Source of the DNA: Bin127 sp965203505
GTDB lineage: Bacteria > Chloroflexota > Dehalococcoidia > Lucifugimonadales > Lucifugimonadaceae
Direction of reading: 5' to 3'
NCBI GenBank assembly: GCA_965203505.1
Contig: OZ241880.1
Span: forward strand, 1,116,001-1,180,000
Length of the DNA: 64,000 nt
In this document: positions 51,681 through 59,996 of the stretch, one piece after another
How positions within the stretch are numbered: the stretch's first letter is position 1
How the letters are laid out: each line of letters opens with the position of its first letter
Made by a program: the position numbers and the translations under genes
The notes under the pieces: generated by a model
What the model saw: the letters and a program-made list of their open reading frames with translations, nothing else
Database searches by the model: none
What the model was told of the DNA's origin: nothing

Positions 51681-52517
51681 ATGGCGCGTCGACGACTAGG
51701 GCAGCACTTCCTGCGCGACGGTTCGGTCGCGCGGCGGATCGTCGACGCGGCGGATATTTCGGTTGGCGACGTTGTCGTAGAGATCGGGCCGGGGGATGGT
51801 GCGTTGACACGGCGGATAGTCGAGGTCGCGGATCGATTGGGTAGTTCGGTTGTCCTTGTCGAATTGGACGTGAAATACGCATCACGGATGGAGGTTGAGT
51901 TCGGTCACTTGCCAGATGTGCGCGTAATCTGCGCCGATGCACGCGACATCGAGTTCGATGATCTTCCTGAGGTTAGGCGTGGGCGGCGCTACAAGGTGAT
52001 AGCCAATCTGCCATACTACGCTGGCACTCCGATTGTCCGATCTTTTCTTGAACGACATCGTCGTCCGGAGAGTATGACGGTGATGTTGCAGCGCGAGGTG
52101 GCGCAAGACATGTGCGCGCAACCGGGCAAGATGAGCTTGCTGTCGCTGGCCGTGCAGATCTACGCAGCACCGAAATCGCTCTTCAAGGTCCCCCCGAGCG
52201 CGTTCAATCCGCCTCCAAAAGTGCATTCGACGGTGATTGAATTGAAGCCACTGGATCGTCCCTTGGTTGACACTGACAAAATGGACGATTTATTCAAGGT
52301 GGCTCGTTCGGCATTTCTAGGACGGCGCAAACAGTTACACAACTCGCTGGGCAACGGGCTTGGGATGTCAACGGCGGATGTGAAAGCGATGACATCGGAT
52401 GCTGGGATTGACAGCGAGCGGCGTCCGGCTACGCTGAGCATCGACGAGTGGATATCACTGACGCGGCAGTGGCAGAAAATTAGCGGCGTCACGGCTGCGC
52501 AAGCTGTTGGGCGGTAG
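51681..52517 (+). CDS. rsmA: 16S rRNA dimethyladenosine transferase RsmA (KsgA)
   Basis: 278 residues. GQHFLRD at the N-terminus, SAM loop EIGPGDGALT (about 36), and the catalytic N-L-P-Y in ANLPYYAGTPI (about 112). It dimethylates two adenines near the 3' end of 16S rRNA. The ATG follows the SRP RNA directly with no Shine-Dalgarno. ispE follows after 6 bases, the common rsmA-ispE pairing. Confidence 0.95.
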   Translation: MARRRLGQHFLRDGSVARRIVDAADISVGDVVVEIGPGDGALTRRIVEVADRLGSSVVLVELDVKYASRMEVEFGHLPDVRVICADARDIEFDDLPEVRRGRRYKVIANLPYYAGTPIVRSFLERHRRPESMTVMLQREVAQDMCAQPGKMSLLSLAVQIYAAPKSLFKVPPSAFNPPPKVHSTVIELKPLDRPLVDTDKMDDLFKVARSAFLGRRKQLHNSLGNGLGMSTADVKAMTSDAGIDSERRPATLSIDEWISLTRQWQKISGVTAAQAVGR

Positions 52518-52523
52518 TTCGTC

Positions 52524-53408
52524 ATGATCGTCGAACGCGCTTATGCCAAGTTGAATCTGACTTTGGAAGTCATTCGCAAGCGTGACGACGGCTATCACGA
52601 CTTGGCTTCGGTAATTCAGACGGTGGATCTTTACGACACTTTGGAGTTCATTGAAGATGACGGGATCACTTTCGAGTGCTCTGACGAGTCGATTGGCGGG
52701 CCAGGGAATCTCGTGGTTAAAGCGGCTGAGGCGTTGCGGCGAGAAACTGGTGTTGAGTTCGGTGCAGGTATCAAATTGGCGAAACGGATCCCGGTTGCGG
52801 CTGGCCTCGGAGGTGGTTCGGCCGACGCAGCGGCCACATTGCGGGGCTTGAATCAGTTATGGGGATTGGATTTGACTGAATCCGAACTCGTCGACATTGG
52901 CGCGCACGTAGGATCGGATGTTCCGTTTCTGATTGGTGGTGGGACCGCGTTCGTAAGTGGTCGTGGTGAGTGGATGGATCGGTTGCCGACGCCCGAGATC
53001 GGGCGTTTCGTGGTTGTGTCGCCGAAATCTGGCGAGGAGACGCATGGCACATCGAAAACTGCTCGGATGTTCGCGACTTTGACTGAAAAGGCGCATACTA
53101 CCGGAAGTCTGACGCGCAAGCTGGCGGCTCGAATGTTGGATGGCGGCGATTGTCATCCAGCGTTCATGTTCAATGTTTTTCAACCAATCGCGCCGCACGC
53201 GTTCCCGGGTTGGCAGCGAACATACGATGTGTTTTCGGGTTTGGGAGCTTCTGACATCGTGTTGAGCGGTGCAGGACCCTCGATGTTCGCGATCGCGCCG
53301 AGTAAAGAGATTGCGACGGCTTGGGCGCTGGTAATGAAGGCTCGGGCGAACTGTGACGCGTTCGCTGTTGGTTTGGCTCCCAGAATCGAAGTAGGTAAGA
53401 CGCGTTAG
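52524..53408 (+). CDS. ispE: 4-diphosphocytidyl-2-C-methyl-D-erythritol kinase
   Basis: 294 residues, GHMP kinase family. AYAKLNLTLEV at the N-terminus, RDDGYHDLAS, and the ATP loop VAAGLGGGSADAAA (about 90-103) are diagnostic. The C-terminal LSGAGPSMFAI completes the fold. It is a step of the methylerythritol phosphate route to isoprenoids. Six bases after rsmA. Confidence 0.95.
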   Translation: MIVERAYAKLNLTLEVIRKRDDGYHDLASVIQTVDLYDTLEFIEDDGITFECSDESIGGPGNLVVKAAEALRRETGVEFGAGIKLAKRIPVAAGLGGGSADAAATLRGLNQLWGLDLTESELVDIGAHVGSDVPFLIGGGTAFVSGRGEWMDRLPTPEIGRFVVVSPKSGEETHGTSKTARMFATLTEKAHTTGSLTRKLAARMLDGGDCHPAFMFNVFQPIAPHAFPGWQRTYDVFSGLGASDIVLSGAGPSMFAIAPSKEIATAWALVMKARANCDAFAVGLAPRIEVGKTR

Positions 53409-53413
53409 AGCCG

Positions 53414-53842
53414 ATGACACCTGCGTTAGACATACTTGCGGGAATGCTGGTCGGAACGTTGATGGGGTTGATCGCTTCGGCGCATGCAGCGATTCTTCTG
53501 GCATATAGACCGCCGCGACTGTTGCGTGACCGGCTTGAAAACGGCCAGGGTGGGAATGCGGTGACGGTCGTGATTTTCGGCCTTGTGGTCGTATGGACGA
53601 TCTTCGGGGTGATCGCTGCATTGGTAGCCGACGCGCTGATTGCGGACGGGACTGAGTTGAGCGCGGTGCCCAGTTCTGAGTATTTGGCCGCGGTGTTGGT
53701 TGTGTTGATCGTTGTTGGTGCGCCGGCTTTCTTCTTCCTCAGGGATCGTTGGATGCATGGCGCGGTCAGTTTGACGCTAGCATTCTGCATATACGGCTTT
53801 TTGGTTCCGAATGCGGTGATCGCGTTGCAGAACCGGATGTAA
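53414..53842 (+). CDS. Hypothetical four-helix membrane protein
   Basis: 142 residues with four hydrophobic segments (about 8-30, 48-70, 88-108 and 115-135), joined by short loops. The first loop has a basic RPPRLLRDRL stretch. No family is recognised. It is 5 bases after ispE, hence probably in the same operon as rsmA-ispE. Confidence 0.65.
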   Translation: MTPALDILAGMLVGTLMGLIASAHAAILLAYRPPRLLRDRLENGQGGNAVTVVIFGLVVVWTIFGVIAALVADALIADGTELSAVPSSEYLAAVLVVLIVVGAPAFFFLRDRWMHGAVSLTLAFCIYGFLVPNAVIALQNRM

Positions 53843-53875
53843 AGCCACGGGACATTTGGCATGGAGTCACGAGTG

Positions 53876-54688
53876 ATGAGCACAAGGAACAGGTTCGAAG
53901 GCAAGGTTGCGTTGTTGACTGGATCCGCATCTTCGTTGAGGGGCGAGCGGATGGGTTTCGGCGGTTGTGCCGCTTGGAAGATGTTGGAGGAAGGCGGAAC
54001 GGTTGTCATCACCGATATTCAAGACGAAAAGGGTGAAGCCTCTGCTGAACAGATGCGTTCGGCAGGGCACGATGCGACCTACATGCATCTCGACGTTTTG
54101 GATGAGGCGAATTGGTCAGAGGTATTGGACAAGACGTTGCTTGCATGTGGGCGCCTCGACATCTTGGTCAACTTGGCCGGGGCGCAGGACCGCGGCACGC
54201 TTTACGAGGTGGACGTTGAGCAATGGCAGAGGGTTATGGCGATCAGCACAACTGGGATTTTGCTGGGAGCTCGCGCGGTGATTCCTGCGATGAAGGTTGC
54301 GGGTGGAGGTGCGATTGTGAACATGTCATCGATGGCAGGTAAGTTTGCGGGCGAGTATGGGTCAGCTTATGCCGCTTCGCGAGCGTCGATGCTGCACTTC
54401 ACGAGAGCATCGGCGATTCAGCTGGCGAAGTTTGGTATACGGGCGAACACGGTCTTGCCGGGTTGGGTTCACACGCCATTTACCGAGACGATTTACGAGG
54501 TCGAATCGGAACGCGATTGGAGATCGGAACGGGTGCCGTTAGGACGTTGGGGCGAACCGGAAGAGGTTGCGGATGCGATCTGTTTCTTGGCCTCGGAGGA
54601 GGCTTCCTATATCACGGGTTCGGAGTTGTTGGTAGATGGAGGAGTTACTGCGGGATTTAAGGGGAATACTATTCCGGGTGGGGGTTGA
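53876..54688 (+). CDS. SDR family protein with altered catalytic tetrad
   Basis: 270 residues from ATG 53876, which has GGAG 9 bases upstream; ATG 53861 is further upstream. Rossmann fold of a short-chain dehydrogenase: TGSAS at the nucleotide loop, LDV, NLAG, VNMSS, and a full-length C-terminal end with the SELLVDGG motif. The glycine loop has an insertion (LRGERMGFGG) instead of the usual T-G-x-x-x-G-x-G. The active-site Lys is Arg169 (YAASR for Y-x-x-x-K), and the Asn of the tetrad is Ser124. Activity is therefore uncertain. It may be a weak reductase or a non-catalytic relative. The substrate is unknown. Confidence 0.82.
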   Translation: MSTRNRFEGKVALLTGSASSLRGERMGFGGCAAWKMLEEGGTVVITDIQDEKGEASAEQMRSAGHDATYMHLDVLDEANWSEVLDKTLLACGRLDILVNLAGAQDRGTLYEVDVEQWQRVMAISTTGILLGARAVIPAMKVAGGGAIVNMSSMAGKFAGEYGSAYAASRASMLHFTRASAIQLAKFGIRANTVLPGWVHTPFTETIYEVESERDWRSERVPLGRWGEPEEVADAICFLASEEASYITGSELLVDGGVTAGFKGNTIPGGG

Positions 54689-54773
54689 ACAGATCCACAT
54701 AGAGGTTAACGAAATGCGTTGAAAAATTAATTTGATAGGCATTCTTGTAAATCATTGAAGTAAAATTTGCCGA

Positions 54774-56126
54774 ATGCCTGATCATTTGCGTCGCTACATC
54801 CTCGACTGGGATTGGCGACTTTTCTCGTTCATCATTCTGTTCTTGGGTTTGCCGAACTTGTACCAGTTGTACCGGGTTCGGCTGATAGGCAATGAGATAC
54901 CTGATTCGAGCAGTTTGGCGATAGTTTCGCAGTGGCAGTTCGTCGGTCTAGTGGTGGAGGTGTTCCAAGAAGCTTCAGTTTTGGCGATTTTCTTCTTTTT
55001 GGGCTCCCAATTGAAGCGCGGTCGAGCCGTTCAGTTGGACCGCGCCAAAAGCGTGATGGCGATCATTTTTGTGTCGTCGCTCATTTTTTCCGTCGGAGTT
55101 TTCTTATTTCGAGACCAATTCATCACTCTGATCGGAACTTCTGAAGAGATTCAAGCCCAGACGCGTAGTTTTCTGGGCGTGAACATCTTCAGCGTGCCGT
55201 TCAGCTTGCTGTCTGCCGCGATCGTGGTACTGTTCCAGTCCCTACGGATGCGGACCAGCGTATTGGTAATGGCGCTAGGCAACATTGCTTTGCAGTTTGT
55301 GGTGGATAGCCTACTCTTTGGGGGATATGCATTTTCGCTGGATGCCGGCGTGATTGGCGTTGGATGGGCGGCGTTACTGTCTAGCGCCGGTCTTTTCGTA
55401 ATCGGTCTAGTACTGTTGATTTCGGACCGTAGGGTGACGATTGAGGACTTGGTGACACGACCATCGTTCTCCGGAGTGAGCGATTACGTTCGTGTGGGTT
55501 TGGGTAGCGGGACCGACAGTTTGGTGCGAAACGTCGCCTATTTCGTGATGATCATACGGATCGTCAACACGATCGGCTCGGAGGAGATCGGGGGTTACTA
55601 CTTAGCGATTCAGATTCTGTGGAGTTTCATGCTGGTACCAGTGCTCGCGTTGGCGGATACGACCAAGGCTATGGTTGCGAACTCGGTGAATGATGTACAA
55701 CGCGTTCGGAAACTCTGGTTTACATCGATGGGCATCACGACGTGTATGATCCTAGTTTGGATCGCGTTAACGCCATTGTTCTCTAGTTTTGCCAGTTTCC
55801 TTTCCGACGATGATGCTACCGTGCGCTGGGCGATCACCGCTTTTGGCTTACTGTTCGTACCGTACGTGTTGTTTTCTTTCAACACGGTTACTGATGGAGT
55901 GTTCTATGGCGTCGGACAGACCAAGTACATGGCTTACCAGTCGATACTCACAAACGGGTCCGTTTATCTGGTTGGTTTCATACTTTACGTGACGGGCGTT
56001 TGGGAACCTACGTTTCATGGCGTGATGCTGCTGTTCTCGTTGGGGATCCTCGTCGATTCGATCCTTACTGTACTGTTCTTGCTCAAGGTGCTTTATTTTG
56101 AGTCCGACATTCGGGTCGCCACTTAA
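54774..56126 (+). CDS. MATE-like multidrug/flippase family transporter
   Basis: 450 residues with about 12 membrane segments in two halves, each ending in the F-S-V-P-F / F-V-P-Y-V type motif found in MATE proteins (FSVPFSLLSAAIVVLFQSL and FVPYVLFSFNTVTDGVFYG). It probably exports a compound using an ion gradient. The preceding 85 bases after the SDR gene are AT-rich and may hold its promoter (TTGATA... near 54731). It could also belong to the MVF/polysaccharide flippase group, which is distantly related. Confidence 0.8.
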   Translation: MPDHLRRYILDWDWRLFSFIILFLGLPNLYQLYRVRLIGNEIPDSSSLAIVSQWQFVGLVVEVFQEASVLAIFFFLGSQLKRGRAVQLDRAKSVMAIIFVSSLIFSVGVFLFRDQFITLIGTSEEIQAQTRSFLGVNIFSVPFSLLSAAIVVLFQSLRMRTSVLVMALGNIALQFVVDSLLFGGYAFSLDAGVIGVGWAALLSSAGLFVIGLVLLISDRRVTIEDLVTRPSFSGVSDYVRVGLGSGTDSLVRNVAYFVMIIRIVNTIGSEEIGGYYLAIQILWSFMLVPVLALADTTKAMVANSVNDVQRVRKLWFTSMGITTCMILVWIALTPLFSSFASFLSDDDATVRWAITAFGLLFVPYVLFSFNTVTDGVFYGVGQTKYMAYQSILTNGSVYLVGFILYVTGVWEPTFHGVMLLFSLGILVDSILTVLFLLKVLYFESDIRVAT

Positions 56127-56636
56127 ACTGCCGGGTCATATTCACCGTCGGACTCGCCTACATGTGACCGACTTGTGCGGCAAAACTTACGCGACACTTG
56201 GAGACGATCGCGCGGAGGTCGCGTTTGAGTTTTCCGAGGGCACTGCGAGTTGCTCATTAACCGCAACAGGCGGGACTACACCAATGGCTAGCCTACGCCG
56301 GGTTAGAAATCACGCGGAAATTCAGGTACCCCACCCCTAACCCTCGACATCTTGCATCCCATAGTTCTCTATATTTAATATTCCCGATATCATCAACTGG
56401 ATAACGGAGTTGTTTGAATAGAGGGCGATGATTGGAATTCGCGATATTTCATTCTGGAGTTCAATCGCAAATCAAGATAGATCAAATCCACGCACCCATC
56501 ATTCATCCCCCGCATCACATCAAGATTGTTTCCCCTCTATAATCATCCGATTCGGAACGTTACAGATACCGGGTTGTGTCGTCTTGGTAGGCATGTTGTC
56601 AGGTTAACTTGATCGAACGGGAGGGGTGCGTTCTGG

Positions 56637-56680
56637 TGCCCCCTTTGTCCTTTGGACATCTCCCCGTGAACGAGGGAAAC
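56637..56680. repeat. Repeat family R2, copy c
   Basis: GTGCCCCCTTTGTCCTTTGG, then ACATCTCCCCG and a weak CGTGAACGAGG hairpin. Divergent compared with the copies at 41977 and 43161. Confidence 0.55.
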
Positions 56681-56702
56681 CTTTTGGGCGGTGTTGCCCA
56701 TC

Positions 56703-56757
56703 TTCTCTGGATGCGCGTTCCGCCCATTGAAGCGCCCGCGTTCGCGGGAATGACGGA
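56703..56757. repeat. Repeat family R4, copy a
   Basis: Core TTCCGCCCATTGAAGCGCCC, then GCGTTCGCGGGAATGACG. Matches 57101-57153 in the core. The end resembles family R3. Confidence 0.5.
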
Positions 56758-56794
56758 GCTCGAGTGCGATTTTCGAGAAGTTAGACGGGCGTTG

Positions 56795-56989
56795 TTAGTT
56801 TGAGAAGAGTTGCAGGAGAACGCCGACGGTACCTACGATGCCGGAGACGACAGCGGCGAAGAGCGTACCGTAGAGCATTTTGACCATTCTGGTCTCGATC
56901 TGGGCAATTTCGGTTCTGACGTTGGCGATTTCGGTTCGAACATCAGCGATGTCGACTTTGGTTGCGAGATGTGCTTCGTGTGTCGTCAA
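56795..56989 (-). CDS. Small coiled-coil membrane protein, 64 aa
   Basis: TTG start at 56989, set by AGGAGA 9 bases upstream; a long upstream extension in the same frame runs through a repeat and is not real. Residues 8-36 form a regular helix (VDIADVRTEIANVRTEIAQI, with a seven-residue repeat), and 38-60 form one membrane segment (GTLFAAVVSGIVGTVGVLLQ). The design is the same as that of the gene at 2767-3015, so this may be a family. Function unknown. It sits between repeats and the HEPN module. Confidence 0.6.
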   Translation of the reverse strand: MTTHEAHLATKVDIADVRTEIANVRTEIAQIETRMVKMLYGTLFAAVVSGIVGTVGVLLQLFSN

Positions 56990-57100
56990 GGGGTGCTGTC
57001 TCCTGTGCGTTTCATCATACGATATGCGATGGTTGCGCAAGGAAGTTTTATCACGATGCGAACGGTTGGTGAATCGGTTTTGGCAAAGGGTTCTGCGAGT

Positions 57101-57153
57101 TCCTCTGGGCGGGCGTTCCGCCCGTTGAAGCGCCCGCACGTGAAGGATGACGA
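57101..57153. repeat. Repeat family R4, copy b
   Basis: Core TTCCGCCCGTTGAAGCGCCC, followed by GCACGTGAAGGATGACG. Matches 56703-56757. Confidence 0.5.
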
Positions 57154-57286
57154 GTGTGCAGGTGGTGGTTCCCGAAGTTGTTGGGGTTTGATAAGAGCAA
57201 ACACAATGCCCCTCTTTGGTGGGAATGACGTAGTGTTGCAATGGTTCCAGTGGTGGAAGAGCGATTACCCACGTCGGTACGGCCCG

Positions 57287-57769
57287 TCAATCCCGCCTCA
57301 GGTCAAAGAGGACGAAAACGGCGAATGCGCGACAGTCATCACTGTCAACCGTTTCGAAGTCGGCGATGGCCGATTTCGTCTCCTCCAGCAACTGGGCAAC
57401 GATCGACCGGGAGAATTGTTCAAACGGGTCATAGTCGGCCATGTGTCTTTGCGTCTGCATCGTCACGAAGTGATCAGCGAATTTCTGAATTTCCTGAGGA
57501 AACCTGGTGATCATTTGCTTAGTGCACTGTCTCTTGGCCCTGCCGTGATCTAGGGCACGATACATCTGCCTCCAAGCCTGCCTAGTTCGGGTTGATGATC
57601 TGTTGCCGACGAGCAAGTCAGCAGAGTTGATTGCCAAGGCGTGGAAAAGCGCGTAATAGGCAGCGCTTATGGCTCTCCTGAGTTCGGCCTGCCGCGGTCT
57701 CCCTAGTCGCGGGCCAATCTGCCCAGAGGCGAGATATTCCGCGATGTTGAGGAGATCGTCTGGATTCAC
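57287..57769 (-). CDS. HEPN domain protein (UPF0332-like)
   Basis: 160 residues, all helical. HEPN features: RRAISAAYYALFHALAINSA (about 31-50) and, after a variable region, the motif RHMADYDP (about 108-115), typical of the UPF0332 branch. Many HEPN proteins are RNases or nucleotide-binding toxins in toxin-antitoxin systems. The classical R-x4-6-H active motif is not obvious. The start overlaps the stop of the upstream partner by 4 bases (ATGA), so the two are co-expressed. It may be the toxin or the scaffold of a two-gene module. Confidence 0.72.
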   Translation of the reverse strand: MNPDDLLNIAEYLASGQIGPRLGRPRQAELRRAISAAYYALFHALAINSADLLVGNRSSTRTRQAWRQMYRALDHGRAKRQCTKQMITRFPQEIQKFADHFVTMQTQRHMADYDPFEQFSRSIVAQLLEETKSAIADFETVDSDDCRAFAVFVLFDLRRD

Positions 57770-58071
57770 GCCAAATGCTGTTCCAATTCAGCCCACTCGG
57801 ACTTTTCGACGAACATCTGAATGGGGATACCAGGGTAACCGAGCTCTTCAGCGCGAGGCCAGAGCCGTCTGGACAACCCCACTGTCCAAGTCGGATCCAA
57901 CTTCTTCTGATCTCCCTGAAAGACGATGTAAGAACGCAGATATTCCTCCCCATCGTGGTCGAAACTGGGCGTCACTACAATCGGGCCAAACTCGAGCTCG
58001 TCCTTGAAGCGTTCACGCAACAAGGTTTCGATCAAATGCTTGATCTCATTTGTTGCTTCTTCGACCGTCAT
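57766..58071 (-). CDS. Partner protein of the HEPN module, unrecognised
   Basis: About 101 residues. ATG 58071 is supported by AGGAAAG 7-13 bases upstream; an upstream in-frame start would include that site. The N-terminal 25 residues are helical and charged, then a beta-rich part (FGPIVVTPSFDHDGEEYLRS). The last 40 residues hold the LSRRLWPRAEELG helix. It does not show the G-S-x-x-R-G of MNT nucleotidyltransferases, the usual partners of HEPN toxins. The 4-base overlap with the HEPN gene points to a functional pair. Probable antitoxin or accessory subunit; not a known family to me. Confidence 0.65.
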   Translation of the reverse strand: MTVEEATNEIKHLIETLLRERFKDELEFGPIVVTPSFDHDGEEYLRSYIVFQGDQKKLDPTWTVGLSRRLWPRAEELGYPGIPIQMFVEKSEWAELEQHLA

Positions 58072-58203
58072 CGCATCTTTCCTACGCAAACGCAAAATCT
58101 CGCCCGGTCCTCCGCTTCAATTATCGATGATGGAAGACTATGCAAAGGAAGAACAGCGGCTTCCCCAGAGTTCCCACTGCGTGAGTTTCCGATTGATAGC
58201 GAA

Positions 58204-58674
58204 TTAGAGCGCCGCCACCGCAGCCTTTACATCGTCGTATGAAGGTTCGTTTAGGGGGGAGTCGGAGACCCAGGACCATGCGAGTTTGCCGTTGGCGTCG
58301 ATGACGAAGACGGATCGTTGGGCTACGTTGTAGCCTTCGATGCCGGCGAGGTTTTCGAGGGTGACTCCGTAGGCGGAGACTGTGGCACCGCCGAGGTCAC
58401 TGAGGAGCGGGAATGTGAGGTCGTTCTGGGAGTGGAATTCGGCTTGTGAGAATGGCGGGTCTACTGAGATGCCGAAGACCTTGGCGTTCATGTCGTTGAA
58501 CGCGGACAGCGAGTCGCGGAAGGTACACATCTCGGTTTGACAGACGCCGGTGAAGGCGGCTGGGAAAAATGCGAGCACGACGTTGGAGCCGCTCTGGTCG
58601 CTGAGAGAGACCGTCTCGCCATCGGTTGATCTGAGGTTGAAATCGGGGGCTTGGTCGCCAACGTTGACTGCCAT
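58204..58674 (-). CDS. Peroxiredoxin (AhpE/BCP-like)
   Basis: 156 residues from ATG 58674, which has GGAG a few bases upstream; the open frame extends 19 codons further without conservation. The peroxidatic Cys is in FTGVCQTEMC (T-x-x-C), with a second Cys three residues later (about C49 and C53). It reduces peroxides. No other redox gene is adjacent. Divergent from the ketopantoate-reductase-like gene across a 120-base promoter region. Confidence 0.9.
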   Translation of the reverse strand: MAVNVGDQAPDFNLRSTDGETVSLSDQSGSNVVLAFFPAAFTGVCQTEMCTFRDSLSAFNDMNAKVFGISVDPPFSQAEFHSQNDLTFPLLSDLGGATVSAYGVTLENLAGIEGYNVAQRSVFVIDANGKLAWSWVSDSPLNEPSYDDVKAAVAAL

Positions 58675-58796
58675 TGTTCGCTCCGTCGGATGAATTGGAA
58701 TTCGGTTGCTGGTGTAGATTGACGATAGCAATTCTACAAGGTTCGGGCTATCGTTAATTGATGCGGTCCAGTTCGATCCACACAGGGGAATTGATA

Positions 58797-59879
58797 TTGA
58801 GCGAAGCAGGCAAGAAGAAACGCATATTGATAGTAGGTGCCGGTGCGGTTGGTAGCTACATCGGAGGTTGGCTCTCGCGGACGAGGCATGATGTTGTGTT
58901 CGCCGATTCTTGGGCAGAACAGGTGAATGCCATCAATCAGGACGGACTTTTGGTCGAAGGCCCGCACGAGCCTTTCATTGCGAAGCCCAAGGCGTTTCAC
59001 TTGCATCAGTCCCAGGCTTTGGCACTGGAGCCAAAGTTCGATATAGCGTTTATTGCGGTCAAGGCGTATGACACGTCATGGGGGGTGAAATTTGCTGAGC
59101 GCTTCGTCGCCGATGGCGGTTATTTCGTCTCTTCTCAGAATTGCATGCCAGATGGTGACATGGCGGATGCGGTCGGAGCTGAGCGATGCGTAGGACTGAT
59201 CATGTCATCGATAGCAGTGCGCTTGGGAGGGCCGGGATTGTCGCAACGCGCAGGTGCGAAGCGGCGACGAGACCTCGGTCACATCGTCTTTCGTGCGGGG
59301 GAGCATGATGGTTCGGAGTCGGCACGGACGGTGGACCTTATCGAGATGCTTGAACCTATTGACGGCGGAAAAACGACGACGAATCTGTGGGGCGAGCGGT
59401 GGGCAAAGCTCTGCCAGAACAGTATGGGCAACCCGGTCGTCGGGGCTACGATGAGTGGATCGGCAACGGTCGCTTCATCACCGCGAGGTCGGGAATTACA
59501 GATCCGATTGGCGTCCGAATCGGCGCGTGTGGGGTTGGCATTGGGTTTAGAAGTGGTCAACTTCGGAGGGGATGCCCCTGAAAAATGGGTGGCGGCCTCG
59601 AGCGACGGTGAGATCTACGAAGAGTTGGATAACATGCTTGCCGAGAATGCAGGTACAGGGACAGGTGATTGGCATCCTTCGATGGGACAGGATGTGCAAA
59701 ATGGCAGACCATCCGAGATCGATTTCATGAACGGTCATGTCCTGAGGATGGGGGTTGAAGTTGGAGTGGAGACTCCAGTCACAGCGTCGATTGTGGATGC
59801 GATGCGGCGTGTCGACCGCGGTGAATTGATTCCGGATGCGTCCAACGTTGAAATAATCTTGTCTAATGCCGGATACTGA
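58797..59879 (+). CDS. 2-dehydropantoate 2-reductase family (ApbA/PanE-like) protein
   Basis: About 360 residues. Rossmann loop LIVGAGAVGSYIGGWL at the N-terminus, KAYDT and the NCMPDG in the middle, and the C-terminal helical domain with the conserved catalytic Lys in GERWAKLCQNSMGNPV. The start is TTG 58797, with AGGGGAA 6 bases upstream. Family members reduce ketopantoate for CoA synthesis or other 2-oxo acids. It is about 60 residues longer than classic PanE. No panB or panC lies nearby, so the substrate is uncertain. Confidence 0.85.
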   Translation: MSEAGKKKRILIVGAGAVGSYIGGWLSRTRHDVVFADSWAEQVNAINQDGLLVEGPHEPFIAKPKAFHLHQSQALALEPKFDIAFIAVKAYDTSWGVKFAERFVADGGYFVSSQNCMPDGDMADAVGAERCVGLIMSSIAVRLGGPGLSQRAGAKRRRDLGHIVFRAGEHDGSESARTVDLIEMLEPIDGGKTTTNLWGERWAKLCQNSMGNPVVGATMSGSATVASSPRGRELQIRLASESARVGLALGLEVVNFGGDAPEKWVAASSDGEIYEELDNMLAENAGTGTGDWHPSMGQDVQNGRPSEIDFMNGHVLRMGVEVGVETPVTASIVDAMRRVDRGELIPDASNVEIILSNAGY

Positions 59880-59996
59880 TCTATCGAGCCTCAGGATTCG
59901 GATTGTTGGTTTGCGCTTGTCTCGGCATAACTAGATAGCATTCGATTTCTCTTGATATCGCGAACATCCCAAATCGTTACAAACGTGTCGCCGCGG

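Larger units (their letters stand above)
56127..56794. other. Gene-free spacer with repeats
   Basis: About 670 bases without a believable gene; a short frame at 56098-56340 overlaps the MATE gene and has no support. The stretch 56340-56560 is AT-rich and unstructured. An R2 copy lies at 56637-56680 and an R4 copy at 56703-56757. The repeats mark the edge of the accessory island at 56795-58071. Confidence 0.5.

Noticed and set aside
56098..56340. 80-aa frame after the MATE gene
   Set aside because: Overlaps the MATE stop, has no Shine-Dalgarno and no recognisable pattern.
56990..57241. N-terminal extension of the 64-aa coiled-coil membrane protein
   Set aside because: Runs through an R4 repeat copy; AGGAGA lies just before the TTG at 56989, which fixes the start.
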